NCBI GenBank assembly: GCA_947396885.1
Contig: OX377203.1
Location: forward strand, 62,001-126,000
From: Heligmosomoides polygyrus polygyrus
Taxonomy: Eukaryota > Nematoda > Chromadorea > Rhabditida > Heligmosomidae
Direction of reading: 5' to 3'
DNA: 64,000 bases
The notes beneath the pieces are model-generated. The model had not been told where the DNA came from. It saw nothing but the letters and a program-made list of their open reading frames with translations, and did not search any database. A program made the position numbers and the translations under genes. This document shows, piece by piece, positions 12,301 through 21,266 of the stretch (position 1 is its first letter; the number at the start of each line of letters is the position of its first letter).

Positions 12301-15300
12301 CTTCCATCTCTCCGGGGTCGGTGAATTGGTACCAGACTTGTCTGGGAAGGATAAAGCGCTGACTTGTTCATCGGCTGGCCACCGCAAGTCATTGTATGGC
12401 CAAATACGCATTCATGTCGCCTCCACGACATCCCGTAGAAGTAGAATGCGCTGGCGCATCCCAGAAGGGATTGAGTAACGCCGTCCTTTATCCTTTTTAT
12501 CCTTTAAGGATATTAGACTGCTCCATTTGGACATTTTGCAAATCGAGTCACAGGTACATAATGTGCTCAAGCACAGCACATCAACTAAGAAACCTAAAAC
12601 TACTCTATTTTCTAGGAAAACTCAAATCGAAAGTTTAATTCGAGGAATGACGCCGGCTAGCAGGTGGTACGGGTTCGAGCTAGAGTCTTAATCGCAATAA
12701 AACATTGTTTATCCCAACTCGAGGGGTTTTCAGAAAGATGTTTGAAAACGCAAAAAAAAATTCCCATCATTTGATCCGAAAAGTGTTCTTTAGGTTTATC
12801 GTAAGGTGTTGCAACGCAAAGAATTTGCTCGTGCATGAATTGAAGAGACTGCGCCACGCACTCGTGCTATACATCGCATTACCTATAGGACTTATAGTGC
12901 AAATGTTCTTTACATGCACTAGATGAAACACCAGCTCACCATTTCCTCATGCTTTCGCAGATCCCGCCCAGTAGCAGATCCCCTAGCAACCAATCCTTCA
13001 ATCCACCGGGTCGGTGGGATGTTAACAGCCTTGTTCATCGGCTGACCACCGCAAGTCAATTTATGGGCCAAATACACATTCTTCAAACAGCTTCTGTGAT
13101 ATCCCGACCTACAGTGCGTGGCGCGTCAAAATATGCACTGATTAACGCTGCTCTTTCTTATTTATGTTTTGTCCTTTAATTTGAACAGTGTTCACTATCA
13201 ATTAGAAAACTATTAAAACAGTTTTTAAAAATTCTCTAGACGAGTGCAAGGCACAATCTACTTAAACTACAAATTTTCTCAAAACAAGAGAATGCTTTGC
13301 CTTCCTTATAAAATGTCTGCATTCACTTTAGATACGCTCCACGATCGATTCCACTCCACTTTATTGATTTCCTCGACACTTTACTTACGAAAATTCAAAA
13401 ACAATCTAAACAAATAAAAGAATCGAAGAGAGCAAGAAAAAGCAAGAAAAGCACCTACATTGTCGTGCTTGAACGATGAAAGCATGCGAATTTCGCGAAA
13501 AACCCGTTTACAAGAGGCCAGATTCTGAAAGACGTTGGGCATTTTCTTCAGCGCCACTCGTTTTCCGCTTCGTGGATCCGTCACTGACCTGAAATCACTG
13601 CAGGTAATTGCTGTGTACTCGATTACAATCGGTGATGCGCTTGCTACAGAATCTCGCTGTTTTGGCTGCAAGACATGTTCGCCTCCGCACACCGTCACAA
13701 CACAGTCTCAGCAATTCGCCTCATCTGTTTCACCTAGTTCTCTCCACACTACCCAGAATCCGATCATCGTCAGCGGTAGGGTGTGATTTCAGCTCTTGCT
13801 TCAGTACATCTAAACGCTTACAGCACTAACTGTAACCGTGGTGGTGGATTTATTACGGCAACAACGAACTGCCTTAGCGTTAACTCAAGCAACGGTGGGT
13901 TCCTGTGCTCACGGCGCCGTATTAGGATAGCCAGAACGCTCTGCCGGTTCTTGTGCAAGCGCTTTTCGCTCGTTTATTATTGAACCTTCTTGCATAACGT
14001 CTACTGCGGAATTCTTCACTGCACCTAGCGGAATAACTCGTGTTTTACCATGCTTAATAGTTGTGTTTCTTCGAGGACTTATTTGAATATGTCGAAAGAG
14101 CAATTCTGTACGTTATTTTGTTTCAATTTCAAAATGGTCCAATCCGCCGTTGAAACAGTCCGGCAAATCAACCATGTATGGCGGGGGGGGGGGCACGAGA
14201 ATGGACCCTGCAACGGTGGTTCGAGAAACTTCGTTCCCTCACGGAACTGGTCAACCAGAGCCCCCATCCTTCTGCAAGACAACGGCCGCCCACTTGGTTC
14301 GCAAATCACCGTGCGAAAATTAAACGAACCAGAAGATGAAGTTCTGCCTCACCTGCCATGCTCACCAGACCTTGCGCCAACCGACTACTGCATTTTGTGC
14401 GCTTTCAGGACTTCCCCTCTGGTAGAACCTTCGCAAATCAGGACAGCACAAAAAAAGCCTTTCTACATAGAATTTGCTGCATCTCGACCACTCAGTTTTT
14501 TGTCGATGGAATTAATCAACTAGTATCGCGGTGGAAAAGTGCGCTGATGGTGTGTGGTTCGACTGAACCCGATAAGTATGAAGAAGGCTGTCATCGTTTG
14601 AAGTGGACCAGTGAAAACTGACAGAACTTTCAGGGCAACCTACATTTAGTCGAACCCCTTAGTCAGCTTCGGATTTTTTGCGGAAAATGCAACCAGGAAT
14701 TCCTAATTCGCGTTTACTTTAAATCCCAAACCACATCGAAAGAGACGAAAAGCCCGCGCCAGTCCGGTCCGAGACGAGTTCCCCGTCGCGAACGCATCGC
14801 GATCAACGATAGCTGCCGGACAAAAGGCTACGGCACGGCATCTGAGACACGGCCACGACTCACCAGACAACGCCGAAAGCTCCGTAGCCGATCGGCCTGT
14901 CCGGCTGTGCATCCTGTACTGGTGCCGGATAGAACGGCTGTGTCGCCGCCAGGATCGCGTTCGAGACATGAGCTGCCTGAAAAAAGCGTTTCGTAAACCT
15001 TAGATCCACACTTACACTTTGTCATTGCTGCCTTAACCAATGTCACTCTTAGTACTATTATTAATATTTAGGGACCCTTAACGCAACTGGAGGCCACTCA
15101 GGAAATACTAATTCAACAGAGAAAAAACGCTAACAAATGCTACGCCTTACTTCGAACGAAGCTATTTCAGTCAAATAAAGAACAGCCCGGAGAACTTACC
15201 AGAATTCTTTTGACGTACTCAACTAGGCCCTCTGCCAATACCAAAAGCAAGGACATGATGGGAATTCATCAACGCATCTGGGGACAATTTTCGGAGGAGG

Positions 15301-18300
15301 CTGCGAGCGGGTCCCTCTCGAACGCACACCACGTGGCTGGGCTGCGCGTCTGACCGGCTGACTCTCTCGGAGATGCACGGGTGTAAACGCCGCCGAAGAC
15401 GACGACCAAACGAACCTGATCGATAACGATCGATATCAGTGTTCGGCCTGAATGCAGAACAGCTCGGGGCGAGTTGACATGATGGACAGGAATGATGATC
15501 CTCCGAGCGGAAGAAGTGAAAATGGCTAGCAATAGTCCAGAAGTGACAAATGTACAACAATATGACAGAGACAGAGAAGAATATCACTGGATGAAAGCAA
15601 TAGAAAAGGCGAGAAAGAGAACAGCACATCCAAATGATCAGGGAAGAAAGGCTTCCCTTGAAATTTTTACTTTTCGTCGGTTAGTATAGTCTCAGTGGTA
15701 CACTGGGAAGTAACTTCTGTGGTTCAAGGGGATGCAACATTTTTTGTGATATCATGTAATGTTAGGAGGCCTAAACGGAACGAAGAAGGTGATAACGAAG
15801 TACCAGCTCTTAATCATTTAACACGTAAAGGGACAGGAAGCTGCAATGGCGAATTAACGATTAGATTGAGAAAATGGCTTCTTAGAAGATCAAGAGACTC
15901 CTTCAGCACGAGATTTCCGCTATTTTGAGCAACTTTGTGTACGTTTTCCATAGAAAAACATTCAAGTCTTAGCGAATCTTGCAAACTCGACTTCGCTCTA
16001 ACACAGCAATGCGAGTACCTATTCTCCACGGTGCCAAAAATGCCTCGAAACGCATGTCGCAGAAATGTGAAATGTGAAATGTTACGCAGCGAATTACACT
16101 GGCAACCTAGTAAACGTCGCTGAATGTCAAACAAGTGCGCGGTGCGACATCAACATTTAAAACACCATATGCTTTTTCTCATATGCTTTTGCTACTGTCT
16201 CGTTTTTCCAGAAGAGCTTAATCACCTTGCAGTGCTAAACGTTTAAGAATTTTATCTGTTACAGCGATTTGTTGTGATCAGAACTTGGCAGCACGTTGTC
16301 CGGTGGACAGACAATGCCTCTGACAACAGCCGTCCTCCTATATCTTGCCCAATAACACAATTATCTTAAATTTCAAAAGAACAAGGAGGTCCCTTTTCTC
16401 ATTTGCCGAATGCATTTTGCAGTGGAATCAAAACTATGACTCTTCTAACAACTTGTTCTGCCTTCTGCGAAGATTTTCGGTGCATTTTACACCCCTAAGA
16501 TTAAGACATCTACCTATCAGTGATTGCTATGCACCCTACACATACAGGACAATGGCCAGTGCTAATCAATTCCTACCTTTGTGGGATGCGCCATGAATTC
16601 TATGACAGATATCGTGGCGGCAGTTTGAATCCATTCAACGACTGGAGAAGTACAGCCGATGAGCAAAGATATGTCCAGTACCAATTCACTGACTGCGTTG
16701 GTCGGAAAACCCTACCTACCTAAGAAGAACCTTGAATCGGGGTACACGCGACATACAGCGCCTCTTTCGACTGTGCTACCACCCACCCAAAAGACGATCA
16801 TGGCAAAAATAAACCTGCTGTGCTAAGCCCCATGAAGTTCCAAATATGTGGCAATAGTGACATTGGTCAAGAAAGACATGAACTGCAGCAATTACGTGAC
16901 TAAGAAATCTGGAAACAAAACGAAGCACCCACCAATGAAGACTACGGTGGGGCCAGAGGATTACAACAAACAGCACCTAAGACGCGTACAGAAATGAGCG
17001 GGCTAAAAAGTCGGGCAAAATATGTGATCCAGCCTGCCTTCCTCTGATCGAAAAAGAGCGCCAAAATTGGGATAACGGCTAGACGCCGCCAACGACAGCA
17101 GAAGCCGTACGCCTCGCTTTCAGTGGAGGCGCTTCGCCCGTGACGGCTTCCCGCCCACCCTGCTTCCCGATAACTCTTGCCAGCGCCAGCGCGTAGACGC
17201 GATCGGCACGTCCCGTCGTCGCTCGACTGTCGTTTCGGTGACGAACTTTTTACATCCCAGCGAAGTGCACAACAAGTTGTGGCGCGGAACTCTCCTCCGA
17301 CATACGTAGCTGCTAAACTCACGAACAGGCCGATCGAAGCTGAGAATGAATCGAGGGAGCTACCTGTAGCAAGGGTACAATTACAAGCCAAGCTTTGGCT
17401 AATTCAGGGAATAATCCTCTTTCAATCCCGGACTGGTGACAAGTCAGATGTCCTAGCGGTGCGCGGATAACCTGCGCTAGAGAAGACCAAGTTCACACGG
17501 TCATTTCGTAACCGTGTGAACTTGGTTTAAAGGCCCTCGCACAGTTTTGCGGCAACGCGGCAGCCCTACCTTTACACATAGGGCAGAGACGAAGAGGATA
17601 CCGCAAAGACGGCGCATCGGTGGCAAAACTTGCCGCTCATGTGCCATCTCGGCTGCACCGGCGGCCCCGCCACAGCGGCAGCTGCAATGATCCTAGGCAT
17701 TATTGCCGCCCAGCCGCTAACAAAGATCTGTTCTGGGCTCTAGTTGATCGTGGTGGGGTCTAGAATGAAACTGATAATGATAATGATCATGAAGCCTCGT
17801 TGGCGTTGGGGTGGAACGAGGCTGAGTGCCGCGCTGCGTCGTTCTTTCACTACTACGATGCAGTTTTCCCCCCTATGCGGCAATTTTGCCGCTTACGCGG
17901 CAGTTTTTCTGCCTGCCATGTGCTGCGTTGTCGCAAAAGTGTGTGGATGCCTTGAGGGTCGACTACTTTGTTAGGCTTAATGCTAAACAGAATTTATTGT
18001 CGGTGAGGACGATGCCCCAGCTCTTCGCCACGCCCTTTATGAAGGCGCTGGATGGGCTTGCTTAAAGAAGGCGCAATAGCTATTAAGAATGTGCGGTTGA
18101 AGAAGGTTCCTCCAAAGAAGGCCTATGTCCTTGTAAGGTGATTTGTTATCTTCTCAAAAACTAGAGGTAATCTCTTAAGCCTTTCCTCCTCCCATCCTTC
18201 TCTATCCCTCTCTCGTACCTCACCGGTATAGAGGTACGAGAGAGGGATAGAGGAGGATGGGAGGAGGAAACGCTGGATAGAGTTGGTCAATTCAGGAGTG

Positions 18301-21266
18301 TTTCTGAGCGAAACCTAGGGAAGTTATTGGCTTATATCCAGCAGACAATGGGGCTCAAAACACACATGAGGGGACGGACGACGAAGTGCTGCTGATCACA
18401 AGATAGAGCGACCGGCGGCTGCGGCCACCACGAGAGAAGTGCACCATGAAGCACGCGAGACCACGGACGGGCAACTAGAAACGAAGTGGATCACGTGATC
18501 GGCACCTCGCTTCCGCTACGTGAGTTCTTCCGCCTTCACGCCTATCTGCCCTCACGTGAAAAAGTACCCAAAAACCGAAAACCGAGGACCTGGATACCGG
18601 AGAAAAAGGAATAAAGGAATATATCCTAGTTGGAAGAGGCATCGAAAGAAAAGCGACAAAAACATAATAATGCGGCCTTTCTCGCTCAGAAAATCCACGA
18701 GTCGGCAAGCTCATCGTAACATTGTATAAGTAAATAAGATGCCTCGAATATCGTAAGGGAAATAGTTCAGAAAACGACCGAAAAATTCAGCGGACGAAAC
18801 CGAACGGGACAAACTTTTAGACTGGTTTAATAAAGAACGAGATTCATTTCAAATCTCAGATCATCGGGCGAATTGAGCTTCTTTGGTTAATCCTTCGTAA
18901 ACCACGAGTTAAACGCTTAGCTAGTCAGCTTCACGCACCTGTTATTCTAACTAAAACCATCTGTTAACTGGAGAGCGCACACTTGTCATTCCTACAGTGG
19001 CCAGGGGCAGTTTCGGGCAACAATGAGTTACAAATCCCAGATGGTCGCATTGAATACCTGTGGTAACTGCTGTTGTTGCATGGCCAGCACTTGGTGTGGT
19101 ATTGGGGCCTGGGACTTCTTCTCCTGTTGCTTCACGATGCCTCCACCATAGATGGGCGTCGCGCCTACGGCCGCCGCCGTCGCTGGATGTGACACGAGTG
19201 CCATGTCGCCTGGAATCGAGTACAGAAATGAAGCGCTGACCGCTCAATGCTGTAGTGACGGCTCAAACAACAAACAGCACATTATTCCCATAAATCAGCT
19301 TATTATTTTATTGCTACTCCCATGCTGCTCCACACTCGAAGTCTTCACATCACAGGAAAGCCATCGAAGCTCTCCGACGAGAGATTCAGGGAAAGTGGAA
19401 GCTAAGCCAAACAACATACCCCACTCCCAACTAGGATAGATCCAAACTATGTTAAATTACAGCATCACTCTGCATCACTATTTATCTCATTCCAATTTAT
19501 TTAAATGGTACTATACCAGGGTCCCATAGTAACCTTGTAAGACGCTGGTATGTTTTTAGAGCATGTTTGTGCTTTCAGAATCCAGAATGGCTTGAGTTAG
19601 GTGACTTCCTACCTGAGTAGGGCATGCTTCAAACAAAGGCAATTCCCATACGCCACCTGGGATTGCACACTCTCGCTTGAAATTTGATGGCCGAAATCAT
19701 TCTCATTAGATCGAAACCAGATAGAGAAGAGGATCTGCGTCTGCGTTTTCAATCAAGGTTCAGACGCTACCTCTTCAGTCGTATACAGTTTATTTCCACC
19801 GACAGAAGCGCTTACAATTGTGTTTGCCGTCAATGACTATGAACTGACTATTTCGGAATGTTGGGTGTTGACCTCAGCCACAGTTCTGTTTGGAACCTAT
19901 CAGAACGTTGAAAAATAGGATCACCGGTCACAAATTCGTTGGTGGTTTTCCAACACACCGTGGAACGAAAACGACTCTGGCGTTGATCATCTAGGCATCG
20001 CAAAGGAGGTAGATATAAAAAATACAAGAAAGATACAAGCATAAAGTACACAGCGTGAACGCTTACTTCGAAAAGAGGACAATGAGTCGTTTTCAAACCT
20101 TGGCTATGCATAAATTTCTATTCTGCGTGACTTTCAGGGCTCCTGTTGTGCATAGAACACATTCAGTTAAATACAGCATGAAACGAACAATAATTCATTT
20201 GACCCGTTTTTGCAGTGTGTTATCGGCTAAGTTGTTGGGCCTAAAATAAGGAATAGTTACGCTTAGCTGATTTCATCCATAAACCAGAGTCCGACATTTT
20301 TGAAAAAGGAAAAAGAGGCAAAGGGAAAAATGTTACAAAACCCAACCAACTACTGCATAGAGAGGCAGTCAGAGCACGGTCAAATTAACGAATAAACCAA
20401 CTAATGGGACATCATGAAAAGAAGATTTCAAAAATCACGAAAAGGCTAAAAACCGTAGAGCGCCGCACTTGGAGGCTTTGAGATAAAAATGAACACAGAA
20501 GAAAGTACAACCGTTTAGGGTGACGATGACACATTTAAGAAGTAATTTCTAGTTTCCCTCAATGTGTTTGCGGGAATTTACAATGGAAGGATGTGACGCA
20601 AAGAGAGCAAGGAATTAAGATGTAAGAGGTGGGAGAGGAGAACTTCAGCGGCACCATGCCCAACTCTTAGGGGCCTTTGTCTGTCCGATAGCACATAATC
20701 GATAAAAGTGGGTTGAGGTCAACCCATTACAGGTGAAGTTAATTACCACAGGAACTGAAGCGTACTGCTAGGGTCACGGACCTTGTCGGGAAAACGAGCA
20801 GAGGGCAGAAACAAGGAAAATTTGTTGGAAAATAGGCCTAAATAAACACGATAGCAAAAAATACAAGCGCAGAGAAGAAAAGAGGATGCAATAAGCAACA
20901 AAGCAAAAATCTCCGACTCCGATAATGAAAAAGATAACAATAGTGGTAGTCACTTACCGACTAGGTTGTGGTGAACAATTCCCTGTATGTGATGCTGCAA
21001 CTGCTGCAGTTGCTGATGGTGGGCTAGCTGCTTGACGAGGTCCGCGGACGAAATCAGAGGGAAAGTGGCTGGAAACGAAGATGATCGCTAACCACTCGAC
21101 GCTTTCGTTGCCCCTGCCGGTGCAAGCCGCTTGAGGGCAACTTACCCTGCTGTATGAGCTGCTGTTGCCGAGCCAGGAGTACGTGCGCGGTCGCTAGATC
21201 GTACAGCTCACACGTAGCCGACGAGCTACAACCCGACGACGAACTTGATCCTGAAATCAGCGCCAT
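6311..21266 (-). CDS. lit-1: lit-1 / Nemo-like kinase (NLK), 13-exon gene
   Basis: Ser/Thr kinase of the NLK branch of the MAPK-like (CMGC) family. Family knowledge: it acts with a TAK1-type kinase and phosphorylates TCF/POP-1 in the Wnt/beta-catenin asymmetry pathway. Exons (minus strand, in order): 21146..21266, 20958..21068, 19058..19209, 14864..14976, 13459..13588, 11856..11911, 10216..10322, 8667..8865, 8496..8592, 8245..8433, 8042..8185, 6429..6589, 6311..6365. Every junction is GT-AG and all phases agree; the total is 1635 nt, i.e. 544 aa plus TAG. Predicted residues: Ser-rich 6-15; Gln/His-rich 30-127; Gly loop G158-x-G160-x-x-G163; Lys180; HRD with D277; DFG with D295; T311-H312-E313 in the activation loop (the NLK T-x-E, not MAPK T-x-Y); APE 321-323; then the Cys-rich 'CMCSCCY' and the NLK tail '[13 protein letters not shown]'. 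The start is the least certain part, because ATG 21264 reads through a possible acceptor at 21251. Introns carry many repeats. Confidence 0.95.
6429..6589 (-). CDS. lit-1: lit-1 exon 12, NLK C-terminal region
   Basis: Reads '[20 protein letters not shown]' then '[12 protein letters not shown]' and '[16 protein letters not shown]'. The 'PLCINPxSAA' block is specific to NLK tails. Acceptor GGTTCAG, donor GTACGT. The upstream intron (6590..8041) contains a tRNA-like repeat. Confidence 0.97.
7530..7832 (+). repeat. Second Pol III-like repeat (B-box repeat), long copy
   Basis: Shares with 16085..16330 an upstream block ('CGTCAAAC..', 'CATTTAAA.CACC') and a downstream part with tRNA B box GGTTCGAGTCCC at 7774..7785, followed by 'AGTTTTGATCGCAACAACAC'. 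Likely a tRNA-derived short element; boundaries approximate. Lies between lit-1 exons 11 and 12. Confidence 0.55.
8042..8185 (-). CDS. lit-1: lit-1 exon 11, end of kinase domain and Cys-rich motif
   Basis: Reads '[20 protein letters not shown]' then '[19 protein letters not shown]' and 'IFSTDPDPM'. The 'LDEGRxRxHxCMCxCC' block marks the kinase-domain end in NLK. Exactly 48 codons, acceptor TCTTCAG, donor GTGAGT. Confidence 0.98.
8245..8433 (-). CDS. lit-1: lit-1 exon 10, kinase C-lobe
   Basis: Reads '[20 protein letters not shown]' then '[13 protein letters not shown]' and '[15 protein letters not shown]'. These match the NLK C-lobe. 189 nt, phase 0 at both ends, acceptor CTCTTCAG, donor GTAAGC. 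Confidence 0.98.
8496..8592 (-). CDS. lit-1: lit-1 exon 9
   Basis: Reads '[20 protein letters not shown]' then '[12 protein letters not shown]', the alpha-F and CMGC-insert region. 'ILFQAQ' is diagnostic for NLK. Acceptor TTCCAG, donor GTAAGC, ends in phase 0. The intron to exon 10 is only 62 nt. Confidence 0.98.
8667..8865 (-). CDS. lit-1: lit-1 exon 8, catalytic and activation loops
   Basis: Reads '[20 protein letters not shown]', '[13 protein letters not shown]' and '[20 protein letters not shown]'. It holds the catalytic loop Asp (HRD), the Mg-binding Asp (DFG), the activation motif T-H-E and the APE motif. Acceptor TTTCAG, donor GTATGC. The preceding intron (8866..10215) carries a dispersed repeat and a SINE. 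Confidence 0.98.
9051..9382 (+). repeat. Unclassified dispersed repeat, copy A
   Basis: Clear similarity over its length to 55479..55788 in the same orientation: 'ACTGAGCCAAAAAGTGGTAC', 'TTCCATGGTTTGTACAAAG', 'ACGTGATACAGTGTACA'. Internally it contains two related sub-units about 110 bp apart ('GAGCCAA..TGATACAAAA' and 'TTGGCTNTCTAAAGATNAGC' recur). No coding remains. Confidence 0.6.
9656..9936 (+). repeat. tRNA-derived SINE, near full length
   Basis: Head 'GTGTAGCGCAGTCGGAGGTG' with a perfect A box, B box 'TGGTTCGGATTCTCC', body 'GGTTGGTGAATTGGTACCAG', tail with 'CCTTCATCCTTTATCC'. Located between lit-1 exons 7 and 8. Confidence 0.85.
10216..10322 (-). CDS. lit-1: lit-1 exon 7
   Basis: Reads '[19 protein letters not shown]' then '[15 protein letters not shown]', the hinge and alpha-D/E region of NLK. 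Acceptor ATTCAG, donor GTGAGC. It begins and ends with one base of split codons that match exons 6 and 8. Confidence 0.97.
11856..11911 (-). CDS. lit-1: lit-1 exon 6 (56 nt)
   Basis: Reads '[19 protein letters not shown]'. The open frame continues past the exon, but the donor GTGGGT after '..GAGCT' is required to join exon 7 as 'QELYVLTEL', the conserved NLK sequence. Acceptor TTTCAG. The upstream intron (11912..13458) contains two SINE copies. Confidence 0.95.
12209..12510 (+). repeat. tRNA-derived SINE, near full length (reference copy)
   Basis: The head resembles a tRNA gene: Pol III A box TAGTGCAGTCGG at 12218..12229 and B box GGTTCGGATTT at 12270..12280. A body of about 200 bp follows ('CCTTCCATCTCTCCGGGGTC', 'GGTGAATTGGTACCAGACTT'), then a tail with 'GAAGTAGAATGCGCTGGCGC' and repeats of TCCTTTTAT. 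It lies in a lit-1 intron. Confidence 0.85.
12640..12716 (+). repeat. Second Pol III-like repeat, fragment
   Basis: 'GGTGGTACGGGTTCGAG' followed by 'CTTAATCGCAATAAAACATT' matches the B-box and 3' part of the family. Confidence 0.45.
12962..13178 (+). repeat. SINE fragment, 5'-truncated
   Basis: Starts inside the body ('CCTTCAATCCACCGGGTCGG'), keeps 'CATCGGCTGACCACCGCAAG' and 'GCGTGGCGCGTC'. Located between lit-1 exons 5 and 6. Confidence 0.7.
13459..13588 (-). CDS. lit-1: lit-1 exon 5, catalytic Lys
   Basis: Reads '[20 protein letters not shown]' and then '[19 protein letters not shown]', nearly invariant in NLK proteins. It contains the ATP-anchoring lysine (VALK, residue 180 of the model) and the alpha-C glutamate region. 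Acceptor ATTTCAG, donor GTAGGT, ends in phase 0. Confidence 0.97.
13926..14644 (+). mobile_element. Internally deleted mariner derivative, copy 2 (in lit-1 intron)
   Basis: Same family and same internal deletion as the copy at 3453..4221, in plus orientation. It starts '[20 protein letters not shown]' at 14092, has a G11 tract near 14179..14190, then '[15 protein letters not shown]' and '[12 protein letters not shown]'. Terminal repeats are near 13930 and 14625..14640. It lies between lit-1 exons 4 and 5, antisense to the gene. Confidence 0.8.
14864..14976 (-). CDS. lit-1: lit-1 exon 4, start of kinase domain
   Basis: Reads '[19 protein letters not shown]' and then '[13 protein letters not shown]', the NLK glycine-rich loop. 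Acceptor TTTTTTCAG, donor GTGAGT; the final Trp codon is split two bases to one with exon 5. Confidence 0.95.
15200..15256 (-). CDS. lit-1: Possible alternative first exon of lit-1
   Basis: The ATG at 15254..15256 begins a 19-codon frame '[19 protein letters not shown]' ending in phase 0 at a strong donor GTAAGT. It could splice directly to exon 4 and give a short isoform lacking the Gln/His-rich N-terminus. Nematode lit-1 is known to have isoforms with different starts, but I recognise no homology in this peptide, so it may be chance. Confidence 0.25.
16085..16330 (+). repeat. Second Pol III-like repeat, copy without intact B box
   Basis: Diverged partner of 7530..7832: 'GCGGTGCGACATCAACATTT', 'TTTGTTGTGATCAGAACTTG', 'GTCCGGTGGACAG'. 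The tRNA-like part ends before a recognisable B box. Confidence 0.45.
16576..16712 (-). repeat. SINE fragment
   Basis: Plus-strand text 'TGTGGGATGCGCCATGAATT' through 'CCAGTACCAATTCACTGACT' is the complement of the 3' half of the family. In the intron between lit-1 exons 3 and 4. Confidence 0.7.
17486..17526. repeat. Perfect 16-bp hairpin
   Basis: Arms ACCAAGTTCACACGGT (17486..17501) and its exact complement (17511..17526) with a 9-nt loop. It abuts the left end of a MITE-like element at 17531, in a lit-1 intron. Confidence 0.85.
17531..17956. mobile_element. MITE-like element with GC-rich terminal repeats
   Basis: Ends 'AGGCCCTCGCACAGTTTTGC' and, as complement of the right end, 'AGGCATCCACACACTTTTGC' continue as imperfect inverted repeats for about 33 bp. 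The interior repeats GCGGCA/TGCCGC motifs many times. No transposase and no clear target duplication. Confidence 0.5.
18182..18270. repeat. Near-perfect 40-bp inverted repeat (long hairpin)
   Basis: The left arm 18182..18221 (begins TTTCCTCCTCCCATCC, ends CTCGTACCTC) and right arm 18231..18270 match at 39 of 40 positions, with a 9-nt loop ACCGGTATA. One strand is purine-rich. It lies in the lit-1 intron between exons 3 and 4 and would fold in the pre-mRNA. Confidence 0.9.
19058..19209 (-). CDS. lit-1: lit-1 exon 3, N-terminal linker
   Basis: Acceptor ATTCCAG and donor GTATTC. It completes a Gly codon with exon 2, reads '[20 protein letters not shown]', then '[10 protein letters not shown]' and a Gln run, and ends in phase 0. 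The next usable phase-0 acceptor is exon 4, across a 4.1-kb intron (14977..19057) holding a SINE, a tRNA-like repeat, a MITE and two strong hairpins. Confidence 0.8.
19210..20957. other. lit-1: lit-1 intron 2, no feature
   Basis: 1.75-kb intron between exons 2 and 3; I see no repeat or gene in it. Confidence 0.6.
20958..21068 (-). CDS. lit-1: lit-1 exon 2, Gln/His-rich
   Basis: Acceptor TTTCCAG above 21068 and donor GTAAGT below 20958. The frame continues from exon 1 and reads a Gln/His-rich stretch including '[14 protein letters not shown]'. This low-complexity N-terminal region precedes the kinase domain, as in other NLK proteins. It begins with two bases of a split codon and ends with one. 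Confidence 0.8.
21146..21266 (-). CDS. lit-1: lit-1 exon 1 (most 5' exon firmly linked)
   Basis: The ATG at 21264..21266 opens a frame reading MALISG followed by a Ser run ([10 protein letters not shown]), then '[17 protein letters not shown]'. The donor is GTAAGT just below 21146, leaving one base of the next codon. An AG at 21251..21252 is a plausible splice acceptor, so the exon may instead begin at 21250 with an earlier first exon supplying one base (phase 1). Both readings use the same frame. Confidence 0.7.

Noticed and set aside
14703..14969. Minus-strand ORF overlapping lit-1 exon 4
   Set aside because: Different frame from the kinase; a shadow of the real exon.
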